64,000 nucleotides of DNA. Source: Plantago ovata (Eukaryota > Streptophyta > Magnoliopsida > Lamiales > Plantaginaceae). Positions within the stretch are counted from its first letter, which is position 1; every line of letters starts with the position of its first letter. The DNA is taken from contig CM051455.1 of NCBI GenBank assembly GCA_028274465.1, positions 126,887,462 to 126,951,461 on the forward strand, written 5' to 3'. The translations under genes were made by a program, and so were the position numbers. Of this stretch, positions 10,626 through 22,623 are shown in pieces. The notes under the pieces are model-generated. The model did no database searches. It was not told the origin of the DNA and was given only the letters and a program-made list of their open reading frames with translations.

Positions 10626-12728
10626 ATGTCTTCTTCCAATACCGATCTAGTGTCGAGATTGTTGAAAACAAATCTCATCCGTATTTCATATGCTGATTCC
10701 CCGTCCGAAATCCCTCCTAAATGTCAATGGATGCCTAATCAAAAATTCACTTCGGATCCACCACAATCACAATCAATCTATGTTGTTCCTGAATTTTCCG
10801 AGGAAGAAAAGGTAATCAATTTGTTTCTCAGTTCTCAAATTTTCTCAGATTGATGTTTAACAATAATTACGCCATGGCTGATTAAGGGCAATTTATACGT
10901 TTGTGTTTTTGTTTATAAGTGCGATTGATTAACTGATTAATTTTTTTCGCTAGATCGAATTGGAGAAACTTTTTGCTTCTGAAAAGAAGAAGGATACAAG
11001 CAATGTAATCTTACCAACCAAAACAAGAACACTTGATATGGGTCCAATCTTCACCAAAACAACATTTCGTGATTGGACGATTGATGAAATCAAATCCAGA
11101 TATTCCTGGAATATCGATGAAGCAAAACAAAAATCCGATGAATTTCATGATTCAATCCTGAAGCTTCGTAGATATCTACTACTACTAGAAGAATCCGAGG
11201 TATTTTTTTTGTATCTTTCTTTTCTTTGGATTTGAAAGTTTTTGTTGCTTTATTTTCTCTGGATTTGAATAATAGTATATAATTTGATAATAGTATGTAT
11301 GATCTTGATGACGGTGCTTACTAAAAATCTGCTACTATTATATTTCTTACAATAGTTCGTCAAACATCATCACTGGTAGTAAACAACAATTAATAAAAGC
11401 TTGGGATTAGTTGTATACTTGGAGTAACTGTATGTGATTGTTGGGGAGTAGAAATTAAAGCTTGTGAGGGTGCATGAAAATTATTAGGAGGCTTGTGATT
11501 GTGCAGGAAATTTGTTCAATATCTTTGTCAAGAGACAAGTGTAGAAAACACTTAGCTAACAAGAGGATTTTATAGGAAACACGTAGCTAACAAGAGGATT
11601 TTAGTAAATGACGACAATTTGCTTGTCATTGAATTGAATTGTGAGTTTATTGAAGCTTGTCAGGTGCTAAGCCTTAAATCTACAAATCTACTAGGTGTTC
11701 TTTTATATTCTTGTATGCAGTCTCAGTGCTCACACTAAGCTCGAATAATTGTTACTTGTGTTTGATGCATTTCCACATTATCTTCTTTTGCATTTTCTTC
11801 ATTACAGAATCTCTTTAAAGGTGGTTATTAAAATAAAACCAAAACTCCTAAGTCCAACATGTGAAGTTCTGTGTACGTGGATTATACTTTGTATAAAACC
11901 TTGCCAAGCTAAAAATTTAATGAAGGGGTTTTTATAATCTGATCGGTATAACTTTAGCTAAGACTATATTTACTCAACTTGTATTGATCTTGAATTCTTG
12001 ATTTACTCACCTTGGATATGTCTTAGTCAGTATCTATCTATCTAAGAGAGATTCTAAGATATTTGAGTTTCTGGTTGTCCAATAAATTAAATAGATATCT
12101 TTTGTTGAAATTGAATCATGGATAAAGTATAAAAAAGTGCATCTTGTCTTGGCTAGCTAGAGCAAACTCATCTTGTTTAGCCTGAGCCTTGTCTCTATGG
12201 AGTCTATTGTTGCACCAACTGTATCATGGAGCAGAAATCACATTATTTTTCAAAATGTAATGCACACTACTAGTACTGCCAAGAATATTGACTTGTTATG
12301 CCATTTATATCTGTTGTAGCCCAACGTTTTTTATCTGACTATCACGTCCTATGCAGGGATTTGACATTGATGTCAACCCAGGCCGATTTGATGGCATTAA
12401 TGTTGTCGCGCTCATATGTTCAGAGAAGTCTCATCCGGAAAGTTACTTCATTTTCATGGATTTGGCGCGTCTAGCGATCGACTTCTATAACACAAAATCG
12501 TCTAATGTAAGTGCACGCATTAATGTTTTCCTATTTCTGTTCGTTGATTGTCACTTTAGTTTATTATATTGATGGTAAATGTAATCATTTTGTTAGGATC
12601 ATGGAGTCTTTCACGTGGAAAAAGTTATCCGTGCGAATGTAATGAAGGTTAGCCTTCAACGCTATTTTTGCCTCACATTTCATGGTGCTGCTATCCGAGA
12701 CGATCAAACTAGTGGCGCAACACAGATC
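10626..12728 (+). pseudogene. Cystatin-like gene, copy 1, truncated at junction
   Basis: Exons 10626-10811, 10954-11199, 12357-12506 and 12597-12728, all joined in phase 0. The C-terminal third has the plant cystatin-related layout: PGRFDG, an alpha helix with LARLAIDFYNTKSSN, strand HVEKVIRANV, then YFCLTFHGAA and an expected final strand. The N-terminal 140 residues are lysine- and glutamate-rich and unassigned. Exon 4 reads open, but its last part is replaced after 12728 by the start of the second Y block, giving about 38 foreign residues before a stop at 12845. Phytocystatins block C1A proteases; no QxVxG loop is visible, so inhibition is unproven. It lies head to head with the papain-like gene, 4.2 kb away. 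Confidence 0.65.
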
Positions 12729-12732
12729 AAGG
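12721..12732. other. Tandem duplication junction
   Basis: CACAGATC from cystatin-like exon 4 runs directly into AAGGTAGAG, the start of Y. The undisturbed flanks are GAGCATCAAGG (2247 onward) and CAGATCTTCAAAG (22544 onward). The two parents therefore share only ATC at the join, consistent with microhomology-mediated or replicative rearrangement. Confidence 0.9.
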
Positions 12733-13043
12733 TAGAGATTTGGACATCAATTGATCTCACCTTGCTAGATCTTTGTGAGTTTAGCAATTCACCTGAGATT
12801 GACAACCTCGGTGGTAACTTTGTATCTCACTATTTTTTGCTATGAGAATGACTGAAATAGGCCGATACAGTAACAAGAAATGCTGTTGTTACGGTACCCG
12901 CCTACTACAATCATTCACAACACAAGTCCAACTTATTACTATTATGGTGTGTTCAGTTAAATACAATCATCTATACACATTGTTATCGTATACTGTATCA
13001 AGCTATCATGTAAGTCGCTAATGAACCTTTTTTGGCTTACCAG

Positions 13044-13289
13044 CTTAACAATTCTCATAACTGGGAGCACCTAAAGAGTTATCTTGTCAAGTCTGATGAT
13101 TGCAACAACCTCTCAAGACGATACAAGGTTTTTAACCCAAATTTGAGCTATTAGTGACACATTTTGTCTAATGTTCGAACAATATCCTATATTTAAACCA
13201 AAATATCATGTACAGACGCTAAAGCACTACAAGTTGGCAGGAACTGAGTCCCATTGAAGCTGGCTGTTGTAAACCACCATCCGAGTATG
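13044..13289 (+). pseudogene. Tetraspanin fragment, copy 2, first two exons only
   Basis: Equivalent of exons 2585-2668 and 2757-2825 (here 13044-13127 and 13216-13284), including the shared frame break. The remaining three exons were removed by a deletion whose ends share TATG, so the sequence passes straight into the spacer before the PPR remnant. Confidence 0.8.
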
Positions 13290-13415
13290 CCTGACACGTG
13301 TAGGTGACAAAACTGGTTATAGCCGGTCACCACCCCTTCAGTTTTGCCTTGTCCTCGAGGCAAATAGAATTAATAATTAGTAACAGCAGTGCCACATAAT
13401 TTTTCCGCTTCCAGT

Positions 13416-13727
13416 GATCTTGAGATGATTGTAGCGTATGAGAGAGTTGATTTGGTTGCTCATGCTAAACGTCTATTGCATGCACTTAAATGCCCAGATA
13501 ATAGAAGCAGCGACATGGGTGCTCAGACAGGCTGTTGAAGGTGGAGAGATTGAGGAAATAGCGGTATTCTAGCGAATGATTAATCACTTTTCCAAGTACA
13601 GAAGTATAGAAATGTGAGTGAGGTTTTTGAGAGAATGAATGAAAGAGGTAGGGTTCTTTTCCCGACTCTAATCTAATGTGATAGCGCTTGCTCTGAATGC
13701 CTATGGGAAGCTGCAAGAGTTTGATTA
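13416..13727 (+). pseudogene. PPR protein gene remnant, copy 2
   Basis: Copy of 4113-4424 with the same broken pentatricopeptide segments. It keeps VFERMNERG in one frame where copy 1 has lost a T. No continuous reading frame remains. Confidence 0.55.
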
Positions 13728-13920
13728 ATTGCACTAATATAACTAATATGTAGAAAAGCATTGAATATGACTAATTATTATTAACCCAACCATAATTAAC
13801 ATATGAGAGTAACTCAATTGATGATGATCTCAAGTTATATAAAGTAGTAGAATTCAAACAGATAGATAGCAGAGTACCAATGAACCATAAATAACATATG
13901 TTTTAATAGCAGAGTACACA

Positions 13921-15743
13921 TCAATGCAGCCTGCAGGGTGGGTCTAGCAGGGTTTTGGTTTTGTACCCAGGAGGGGCAAGCACTACCTTTGTTATACCAA
14001 CAAAGTTACTGACCATATTTCGGGCAACCATTCCGTAGCCGCCATTGGCCCAGAGAGGGCCCCAGGAGTTCAAAATGGTGAAAAAGTCTGTACCGTCCCT
14101 GGTTCCATAACCGACTATCACCACCAGGTGATCAAGTTCGGTACCAGCAGGCAAGGTCTCAGAATACACTTCCTGAAATAGTAATTATAAAATAACTTAA
14201 TACCTAATAATTACCTATAAATTAAATTGAAGATCAAATGCAAAATTACTAACAAGTGGCTGTAGATAGTTTAAGTGATCCGTGGCTGCGATAGCAGCGA
14301 GGACGGGACGGTTTTTCTTGAGTACAGCAATGACATCATCTTCGGTTTCGGGGAAGCAAAAACCATCCGCCTCCTCGAGTTCTTTGTCCGAACCTAACTT
14401 CTTATCCCCCGCCCCCACCACAAAAAACCGTTCACTGGTAACCTGAAATAAGCAAGATTTCAGAAAGAAATAGTAGCATATAACGTTAAGAATAAAAAAA
14501 AATATAGGCAACTTATTTGATACTACTTCGGTATACACTAGCGTAATACCGAATGATACGAAATTACGATAAAGATGAGGGAATCTATACTATCTATCAT
14601 CTCGAAATGAGTATCTTACATCACTTTGGTCGCAGTTCAACCTGCGTGCCGCATACTCGCGATAATTTTGTTGTTGGTGAATGCCTCTCATGAAAGCGAA
14701 GTTGAGTAAGTCGATCATATGGGCAGCCTTACAACCTGCTTGATCCTGCTTTGCAGCACAAAGATTGTGGAAACCACAATCAACTATGTGTTGAGTTGAT
14801 GCGGACACGACCTGTAACATGAAGGGCTTTTCTATTGAGAACCTAGACATAGAAGAGTAAGTGTTGTACTAAAGCTAGCATTGTGGGGCACCTGCCCCAT
14901 AAACTTTTCTTTTATTTTAAATTATACCTTATTAAAAATCTTAATTTGCATCCACACAATTTTTATAAAATACTGTAATATCTTCTTACAGCAAGAGGGT
15001 TGAATTTGAGTCCTATAAAAAGTTTAATTGATACTACTATGAAAGAAAATTGTAATTTCAAATGTGTGATTTACACCTCCTTACCATCTCATACACGGAT
15101 ACACCCCTTTAAAGTTACAAATGTTCCGATTTTAATCCTTTAAAGCTTCAAGTCTAATTTTGGTCATCAAAAGTTATCGTAATGCTCTAATTATACCAAA
15201 TTTCTAATTTTGATCCCTAGATAATTAATAAATGGTAAGCAAAAGTTAAACTAACTAGAAAAAAAATACAAAGGATATATACAAGGGAGAATTAAACTTG
15301 TAAAATAGAGAAATGGAAAGATAAGAGAAAGAAATAAAAACCTTATTTGTTTCCCTGAAACGACAGATCGTTACCGCATAAGCCAAACCAATGGGGCCAC
15401 ATGTGCCTAGTTTGCAAAAAGGACATTATCATATACTACAATCTAATAGTACGAAGTAGATAACAACTTTAAAAAAATAATTAATAAACATAATAATAGA
15501 GAAATTATAATTTCTAACCTGCTAATTTTTGATCCGCAGGGTATAGTAGTGGCCCTTTCCCATTCCATCCAATAGTGTGATGGTCATCCTAGGTTTGGAG
15601 GAATAATAAACATTAATAAATAAATATATAATAAGAACAATATAATAACACAAATGTATATTTGTATTGAATTTTACATGACCCCAGAACTCGTCTTCTG
15701 CGGCGGCTGCATATGCAGCGGCGGAGTACCAACTTATTGACAT
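13921..15743 (-). CDS. Papain-like pseudoprotease (C1A fold, no catalytic Cys), copy 2
   Basis: Six exons on the minus strand (15743-15678, 15588-15519, 15406-15342, 14811-14620, 14442-14254, 14172-13921) give an open frame of 277 residues. The first 22 residues are alanine-rich. From about residue 29 it follows mature papain: IGWNGKG, then CGPIGLAYAV where CGSCWAFAAV is expected, VDCGFHN, DHLVVIVGYG with the catalytic His, and LNSWGPLWANGGYG with the catalytic Asn. Ile-Gly replaces the Cys25-Trp26 pair and three residues are added before it, so peptidase activity is not expected. There is no signal peptide or inhibitor-I29 propeptide, whereas active family members are usually 330-370 residues long. 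An undetected upstream exon is possible. A decoy or binding role is only inference. Confidence 0.75.
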
Positions 15744-17133
15744 TTTTTGCTCAGATATGTATAAAGTAAGTTGAAGTATTGTTAGTAAGGGGGCATGTTA
15801 AACTGTCTCTCCATTTTATTAGACTTATAATAGTAAAGAAGATATTGCAAATAAAAATATTAACGAGTATAAAAAATTAGACAAGAGTGAGAGATTCCAG
15901 CACCATAAAATCAAAATTGATTGCGCTAGACAAACTCAGTTTTATTATAAACTAATCCTCAATTTTTTAGATAAAAAGTCACAGGAATCAAGGAATCCAA
16001 AACTGACAACCCCCAACTCCTTCACCCTTCGCCTAACATTTGAACCACAAAAAATGAAGTCTAGTACATTCTAGTGTGCTACCACTAAAACACACACACA
16101 CACACACACAGAGATCAAGACTACAGATCTAGAACGTAATGCTTAACCATCGGTGTTTAACAGATGAAAATAGACAAGAATAAGAGTAAGAAAAATAGGA
16201 CAAACATTGAAGTAAAAGAGAAATAGATCTAACCGACTCACCAGAGATTAAAAAGAAAAAAAAAAGCAAGCACTTGAGCAAGGTAAACATGTAATTCCAG
16301 ACCAAACTTATCTAAGTTAGAGACACAAAACTTATCTAAGATATAGAGACTGAACACAACAATCAACCAAAATTTTATTGTAAAGAAAATGAAAGAACCA
16401 AAACGTTAAAGTTTAAACCTGTTCAAACCAAAACCCAAAACCCTATCTTTTTATTCAAGAATGAAACAGTGATGAGTATAGTAGGTACGTAGGGACTATA
16501 TGTATAGAGTATATAGACAAAATAGTGAAGGACACACTAATGTTATGTCTTCACAGTTTCCAGCTATTTTTTTCAAAATCTTTTGTTTTTTTTTGGTCAA
16601 GAGTCAACGCCTCCTCTGTTATCACTACTGACATCTCTGACCATGATAGAAAGAAAGAAAGAAAGAAAGTCAGATGATGAGAGACAGATTTGTGAATAAG
16701 TAAAAAGGGTGGGGGTATATGCCAATATAAACAAATTGCGTGAAATAATTGTAAAAAACGTTCTTCCATAGCGCTTTGCTTGTATACAAGTGTGTGTTTT
16801 TTGAGGTTCCGTTTTTTAACACGTAGTGGCCAAGAAGGAACTTGCGTACATGGCACACATAAATAAATATTAAATACGAGTCAGGTGAATTGACGAAATG
16901 CAGCAGTGTCCTTTCCATGAGAGACATGAATATTGGAGGGCCATTTCGTAATACTGCAAAAATGTTTTCGTCCCTCCTAAATTGAAATCGACTTAGTTGT
17001 CATAATTTTTTTGGAAATTTAATTTGTCTTCTCAAATAACATAATATTTTTCCTTTGCCAATTGAAATGTCGTATATTAACTCAATCAATAGGAAATACA
17101 CATGTTGAATTAACTATTACTGAGGATGAGATA
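15744..17133. other. 5' flank of papain-like gene, copy 2
   Basis: Contains an (AC)n tract (about 16090-16110) and a (GAAA)n tract (about 16647-16671). The part from 16966 to 17133 corresponds to sequence hidden by the N gap in copy 1. No gene recognised. Confidence 0.4.
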
Positions 17134-18895
17134 TGTAACGATACGGGTTTTTTTTTTAAAGAAAAATAAAAATAATTTTTTCCTTGACAATAAAATAATA
17201 ATTTTTTTTTTAATTCAAAAGCAGCGGACTTCAATAAATAACAGATAACAATCCTGGCGCCTAGAGCTCGTAACAGATTCAAAAATGACAAAGCGACAGT
17301 GACCAAGTCAAAGTCAACAGACAGCAAGTAAATCAAAATGTCTTAATCCTACATAACACAAATCCCAAAACAACTTCCAAACCCCAAACGCTCAGTCGCT
17401 GGACAACTACTCTTGAACGCCTTCGGCTGAATCTACAAGGAAGGAATTTTGAAAACAGAAAGAGTGTGAGATAAAGGATCTCAGTGGTATTCATGCAGAT
17501 AAATGAATTTTTGATGCAGAAGAATAATAGTTTTTAAATGGAAGTCGAAACCCGCATAAAACATATAACCTTCAGATAACAGAACAGAATAGAATAGACA
17601 TACAACAAATCAAAACAGAACAGACAGGCACTAGATCGGAACAGAACAGAACAGACAACAGATCAGAACAGAACAAAATTTGTTGGTGCAGCCCGCCTTA
17701 TTGCTCCTATTCCCAGAATGCCCTTATGACTCCTTCTAGAATGATCAATTCTAGACAGAACAGGACAGACACCCTGCCTACGTTCAGGGGAAGCAGATCC
17801 TACGACCCAAATAGACCTCAGCGACTTCTGCCTCGCGTCTAAAATGGATTAGACTAGGAAACTCATAAGTAAACTCGATAGCCCTCTGCTATCCATGTCT
17901 ACCTACTCGTAATCCTAATCGGCCGGCCAGACAACTGAACAGACAGATACAGACAAACAGAGCAATAAGTCAATTACAGATACAGAATTCAGATAACTGA
18001 ATAAGAATCCTGCAGAAGAGTTAGTGCGGAACAGAATGATGTCACACGGATTTAGGTACATCTTTTAAAAGAGCGGAAGCATACAAAATATAATACACTT
18101 AAGTATATAAACATGCATAGCACATTGCCTTCCAGGTTTTGCAAACTAGAATTTTGGGGTGAACACTCACATCAGAGTTGGTTGAATCTTAACCATAGAT
18201 CGGACAATACGGATTACAGGACACCAGACAAAATATTTAAGAGCTCGGATTACGGAGTGACGAACAGAAACACCTAAACAGAATACGAACGGTTACTAAC
18301 TGACAGTTGAAACGGAAGTCGAAAAAATTAAAAGATAAAATAAACGGAGGATGGGTTGCGGATGAGATTCAAACTCAAGAACTTAAGGTTAGACTAATCA
18401 GTACTAACCAATCAAGCTAGCAAGACAATTAGTTCACAAAGCTTTCGAAGGTTTTAACGATGTTCATAAAATTATTGTTTTACTCTTAGGTTAAAATTAC
18501 CAAAATGCCCCCAGATACGTATATTATAAAACAGAATCATACTTCAGTACATTTCCCCGTAACCTTCCAAATTAATATGAAATTACCATTTTACCCTTAA
18601 CTTTCAAATAATTATAAAAGTACCCTTGAAGTGCGGTACTTACGAGAAGACCTTTACAGTTTAGACAAAATTACAAAAATACCCTTTCGACTTTCAAGAA
18701 AGACAAACAGGCTCTAATTTTAGAAAATTACAGAAGTACCCTTCATAGTTTCAGAATCAGTGGACTACCCTTATGGTTTTCGTAAAATTACAAAACTCCC
18801 CTTTATAAAATGACCAAAATGCCCTTTGTATTTTAAATTACTAAAATACTTTTGTTTTAAAATATGGGAAGGGCAAAATAGTCGATTAATAAATT
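17134..18895 (+). mobile_element. Gypsy-type LTR, copy 2
   Basis: Begins TGTAACGATACGG, matching the inverted relative at 30601 (TGTAACGGTACG). The two share scattered homology over about 1.7 kb, but no internal domain follows. The right end is blurred and no target-site duplication was found. Near 18360-18430 the minus strand has a tRNA-like A/B-box layout. Confidence 0.7.
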
Positions 18896-19265
18896 GAAGT
18901 CAACCGTGGTTGCTAATGAACAATCATCTATACACATTGTTATACATTAGTATGAAGAATTGTGATGAATGGTTATATATGGGAGCTGTTAAACTCAATT
19001 TATGGGAGCTGTTAGTATGAAGTATCTGTGCGGTGGTGTGGGCTTCTTTTATTTTGGTGGGCACCGAGTTCAGCTATGCAGTAGCTATTTGTTTTTTCTT
19101 TGTTTTCTGCTCTGCTGTGTTGTTTTCTCCCCTGTTGTGGGCTTTCCGTGTATGTTTGTTACACGTAGTCAAAAACGTTTGCCATTTTTCTATGTTGCTA
19201 TGTCATCTACCATATGTATTTGGTTGAATTTGAACATTCTATTGCTATGTATTCTTGTAGAAAAT

Positions 19266-19336
19266 GGGTGTTTAGTCTAGTGGTATGATTTTGTCGCTAA
19301 ATGCGAGAGGTCGCGAGTTCGATTCTCGCAACACCC
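19266..19336 (+). pseudogene. tRNA-Pro-like pseudogene, copy 2
   Basis: Same 71-nt sequence as 9431-9501, with intact acceptor and T stems and a mispaired anticodon stem. Confidence 0.7.
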
Positions 19337-19429
19337 CTTATTGCATTTAAAAATTATTTTTTATATTTTATTATATTGTAAGCGAACTAAATGAATTAAA
19401 AGAAATATATATTTTTTTTAAATCAGATT

Positions 19430-19798
19430 TAGAGACGGGTGAGCTTATCCGTCTCTAAATTGGAGAAACCATGGGCTGCCCGGTCAACGCAAAATTAGCG
19501 ACTGATAAATTTATACGTCTCTAAATTTAGAGACGGATAAGCTCATCCGTCGTTAAATGATTTAGCGACGCCACTTTTCGCGACGTCCTATTTAGCGACG
19601 GACCATCCGTCGCTATACCCAAATAGCGATGGATCGCTCCATTTAGCGACGGATAAAAAGCTATTTTCTTGTAGTGGATTGGCTCTTTCCATGGACGAAC
19701 TGAGCTTAGAGCGCAGTTCGTCCTTATCCGTCGCTAATTAGAGACGGATAGAATCCGTATCTACCCATCCGTTGCTAAATGCCTGATTTCTTGTAGTG
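19430..19798. mobile_element. CACTA-type terminal sequences, copy 2
   Basis: Copy of 9594-9975, with minus-strand CACTACAAGAAA termini ending at 19676 and 19798. Fifteen bases of subterminal repeat are missing compared with copy 1. Confidence 0.65.
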
Positions 19799-20448
19799 AA
19801 TGCATAAACAGCAAACATCAATCATTTCATTGAAAAGCTCTACAGACGGAGCAGAATTAGATGAGGTTACCCAATTGAAGAAGGCTAGGGTTTGGGGAGT
19901 GGAACTTGTCGGCGATTAGGGTTTTGGAAGGGGAAAGGTTGGTTGTAGGGAGCACGAACACCGGAGGAGTGCTGGTGGCGGAGAGGTGAAGGAGCGGCGG
20001 CGGTAATAGGAGGAGAAGAAGGTGGTGGTGGAGTAGGAGGAGGAGGAGGTGGTGGAAAAGAGGCGGAGAATGATCAATCGATCTATCAGTCAGAAAAAAG
20101 AATAAATAAGGTGGTAATTTGCAATAAGGACCTCATGTTTATAAGTTATAACAATTTTGCCACCGAATTTTTATGTTGATTTTAAGATGTTAGTAAATTG
20201 CAATTTAGTCCGTCTCTCTTTAACTTAAATAGAGACGGTCTCTTATGAAAATTTGCGTAAATACAAACATAATGGGCAAGAATTCCATCTTAAATTTAAA
20301 TCCAAACTAATGAATTCTTTCATTTTTGCATTCTTGGAAGTGAAGCAACACCGTGTTTTGAAATCGTTATCCCGGCCCGTGCACGGAGATGCTGTCTAAC
20401 GAGGAATTCTGCCTTTATGCAGTCGAGTGAAGTCCCCTCTCCTCCTCA

Positions 20449-22623
20449 ATGTCTTCTTCCAATACCGATCTAGTGTCGAGATTGTTGAAAACAAATCTCA
20501 TCCGTATTTCATATGCTGATTCCCCGTCCGAAATCCCTCCTAAATGTCAATGGAAGCCTAATCAAAAATTCACTTCGGATCCACCACAATCACAATCAAT
20601 CTCTGTTGTTCCTAAATTATGCGAGGAAGAAAAGGTAATCAATTTGTTTCTCAGTTCTCAAATTTTCTCAGATTGATGTTTAACAATAATTACGCCATGG
20701 CTGATTAAGGGCAATTTATACGTTTGTGTTTTTGTTTATAAGTGCGATTGATTAACTGATTAATTTTTTTCGCTAGATCGAATTGGAGAAACTTTTTGCT
20801 TCTGAAAAGAAGAAGGATACAAGCAATGTAATCTTACCAACCAAAACAAGAACACTTGATATGGGTCCAATCTTCACCAAAACAACATTTCGTGATTGGA
20901 AGATTGATGAAATCAAATCCAGATATTCCTGGAATATCGATGAAGCAAAACAAAAATCCGATGAATTTCATGATTCAATCCTGAAGCTTCGTAGATATCT
21001 ACTACTACTAGAAGAATCCGAGGTATTATTTTTGTATCTTTCTTTTCTTTGGATTTGAAAGTTTTTGTTGCTTTATTTTCTTTGGATTTGAATAATAGTA
21101 TATAATTTGATAATAGTATGTATGATCTTGATGACGGTGCTTACTAAAAATCTGCTACTATTATATTTCTTACAATAGTTCGTCAAACATCATCACTGGT
21201 AGTAAACAACAATTTAAAAGCTTGGGATTAGTTGTATACTTGGAGTAACTGTATGTGATTGTTGGGGAGTAGAAATTAAAGCTTGTGAGGGTGCATGAAA
21301 ATTATTAGGAGGCTTGTGATTGTGCAGGAAATTTGTTCAATATCTTTGTCAAGAGACAAGTGTAGAAAACACTTAGCTAACAAGAGGATTTTATAGGAAA
21401 CACGTAGCTAACAAGAGGATTTTAGTAAATGACGACAATTTGCTTGTCATTGAATTGAATTGTGAGTTTATTGAAGCTTGTCAGGTGCTAAGCCTTAAAT
21501 CTACAAATCTACTAGGTGTTCTTTTATATTCTTGTATGCAGTCTCAATGCTCACACTAAGCTCGAATAATTGTTACTTGTGTTTGATGCATTTCCACATT
21601 ATCTTCTTTTGCATTTTCTTCATTACAGAATCTCTTTAAAGGTGGTTATTAAGATAAAATCAAAACTCCTAAGTCCAACATGTGAAGTTCTGAGTACGTG
21701 GATTATACTTTGTATAAAACCTTGCCAAGCTAAAAATTTAATGAAGGGGTTTTTATAATCTGATCGGTATAACTTTAGCTAAGACTATATTTACTCAACT
21801 TGTATTGATCTTGAATTCTTGATTTACTCACCTTGGATATGTCTTAGTCAGTATCTATCTATCTAAGAGAGATTCTAAGATATTTGAGTTTCTGGTTGTC
21901 CAATAAATTAAATAGATATCTTTTGTTGAAATTGAATCATGGATAAAGTATAAAAAAGTGCATCTTGTCTTGGCTAGCTAGAGCAAACTCATCTTGTTTA
22001 GCCTGAGCCTTGTCTCTATGGAGTCTATTGTTGCACCAACTGTATCATGGAGCAGAAATCACATTATTTTTCAAAATGTAATGCACACTACTAGTACTGC
22101 CAAGAATATTGACTTGTTATGCCATTTATATCTGTTGTAGCCCAACGTTTTTTATCTGACTATCACGTCCTATGCAGGGATTTGACATTGATGTCAACCC
22201 AGGCCGATTTGATGGCATTAATGTTGTCGCGCTCATATGTTCAGAGAAGTCTCATCCGGAAAGTTACTTCATTTTCATGGATTTGGCGCGTCTAGCGATC
22301 GACTTCTATAACACAAAATCGTCTAATGTAAGTGCACGCATTAATGTTTTCCTATTTCTGTTCGTTGATTGTCACTTTAGTTTATTATATTGATGGTAAA
22401 TGTAATCATTTTGTTAGGATCATGGAGTCTTTCACGTGGAAAAAGTTATCCGTGCGAATGTAATGAAGGTTAGCCTTCAACGCTATTTTGCCTCACATTT
22501 CATGGTGCTGCTATCCGAGACGATCAAACTAGTGGCGCAACACAGATCTTCAAAGCATGTGTGATATTATCGGATAAAAAAGAACTTATGGTCTGGACCT
22601 GCGAGACTATGGTCATAGTCTAG
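20449..22623 (+). pseudogene. Cystatin-like gene, copy 2, 1-nt frameshift in exon 4
   Basis: Exons 20449-20634, 20777-21022, 22178-22327 and 22418-22623. This copy keeps the native 3' end, whose frame would continue TQIFKACVILSD to a TAG at 22621-22623, for about 262 residues. The run after CAACGCTA has four T where copy 1 has five, shifting the frame in the middle of the YFCLTF strand and stopping at 22562-22564. Substitutions against copy 1 include Met to Lys and Thr to Lys in the N-terminal part. If the T is an assembly error, this is the complete member of the pair. Using the GTTAGC at the exon 4 midpoint as a splice donor would drop the core strand and seems less likely. Confidence 0.6.

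Larger units (their letters stand above)
2250..12725. repeat. Block Y, copy 1 of tandem duplication
   Basis: A 10.5-kb unit repeated head to tail at 12726-22548. Introns, spacers and TE remnants are nearly identical, so the duplication is recent. It contains a tetraspanin fragment, PPR remnant, papain-like gene, Gypsy-type LTR, tRNA-like sequence, CACTA ends and cystatin-like gene. Copy 1 retains 1157 bp (2827-3983) missing from copy 2. It lacks roughly 600 bp, which lie in the assembly gap. Confidence 0.95.
12726..22548. repeat. Block Y, copy 2 of tandem duplication
   Basis: The second copy of the 2250-12725 unit is complete across the region that is N in copy 1. Differences are few substitutions, single-base indels, a 1157-bp deletion at 13286-13289, and a 15-bp loss among the CACTA subterminal repeats. 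Confidence 0.95.

Noticed and set aside
22459..22548. Intron inside cystatin-like exon 4 (GTTAGC...ACAG)
   Set aside because: Splicing it out would remove the strand that best matches the cystatin fold, and copy 1 reads through it in frame.
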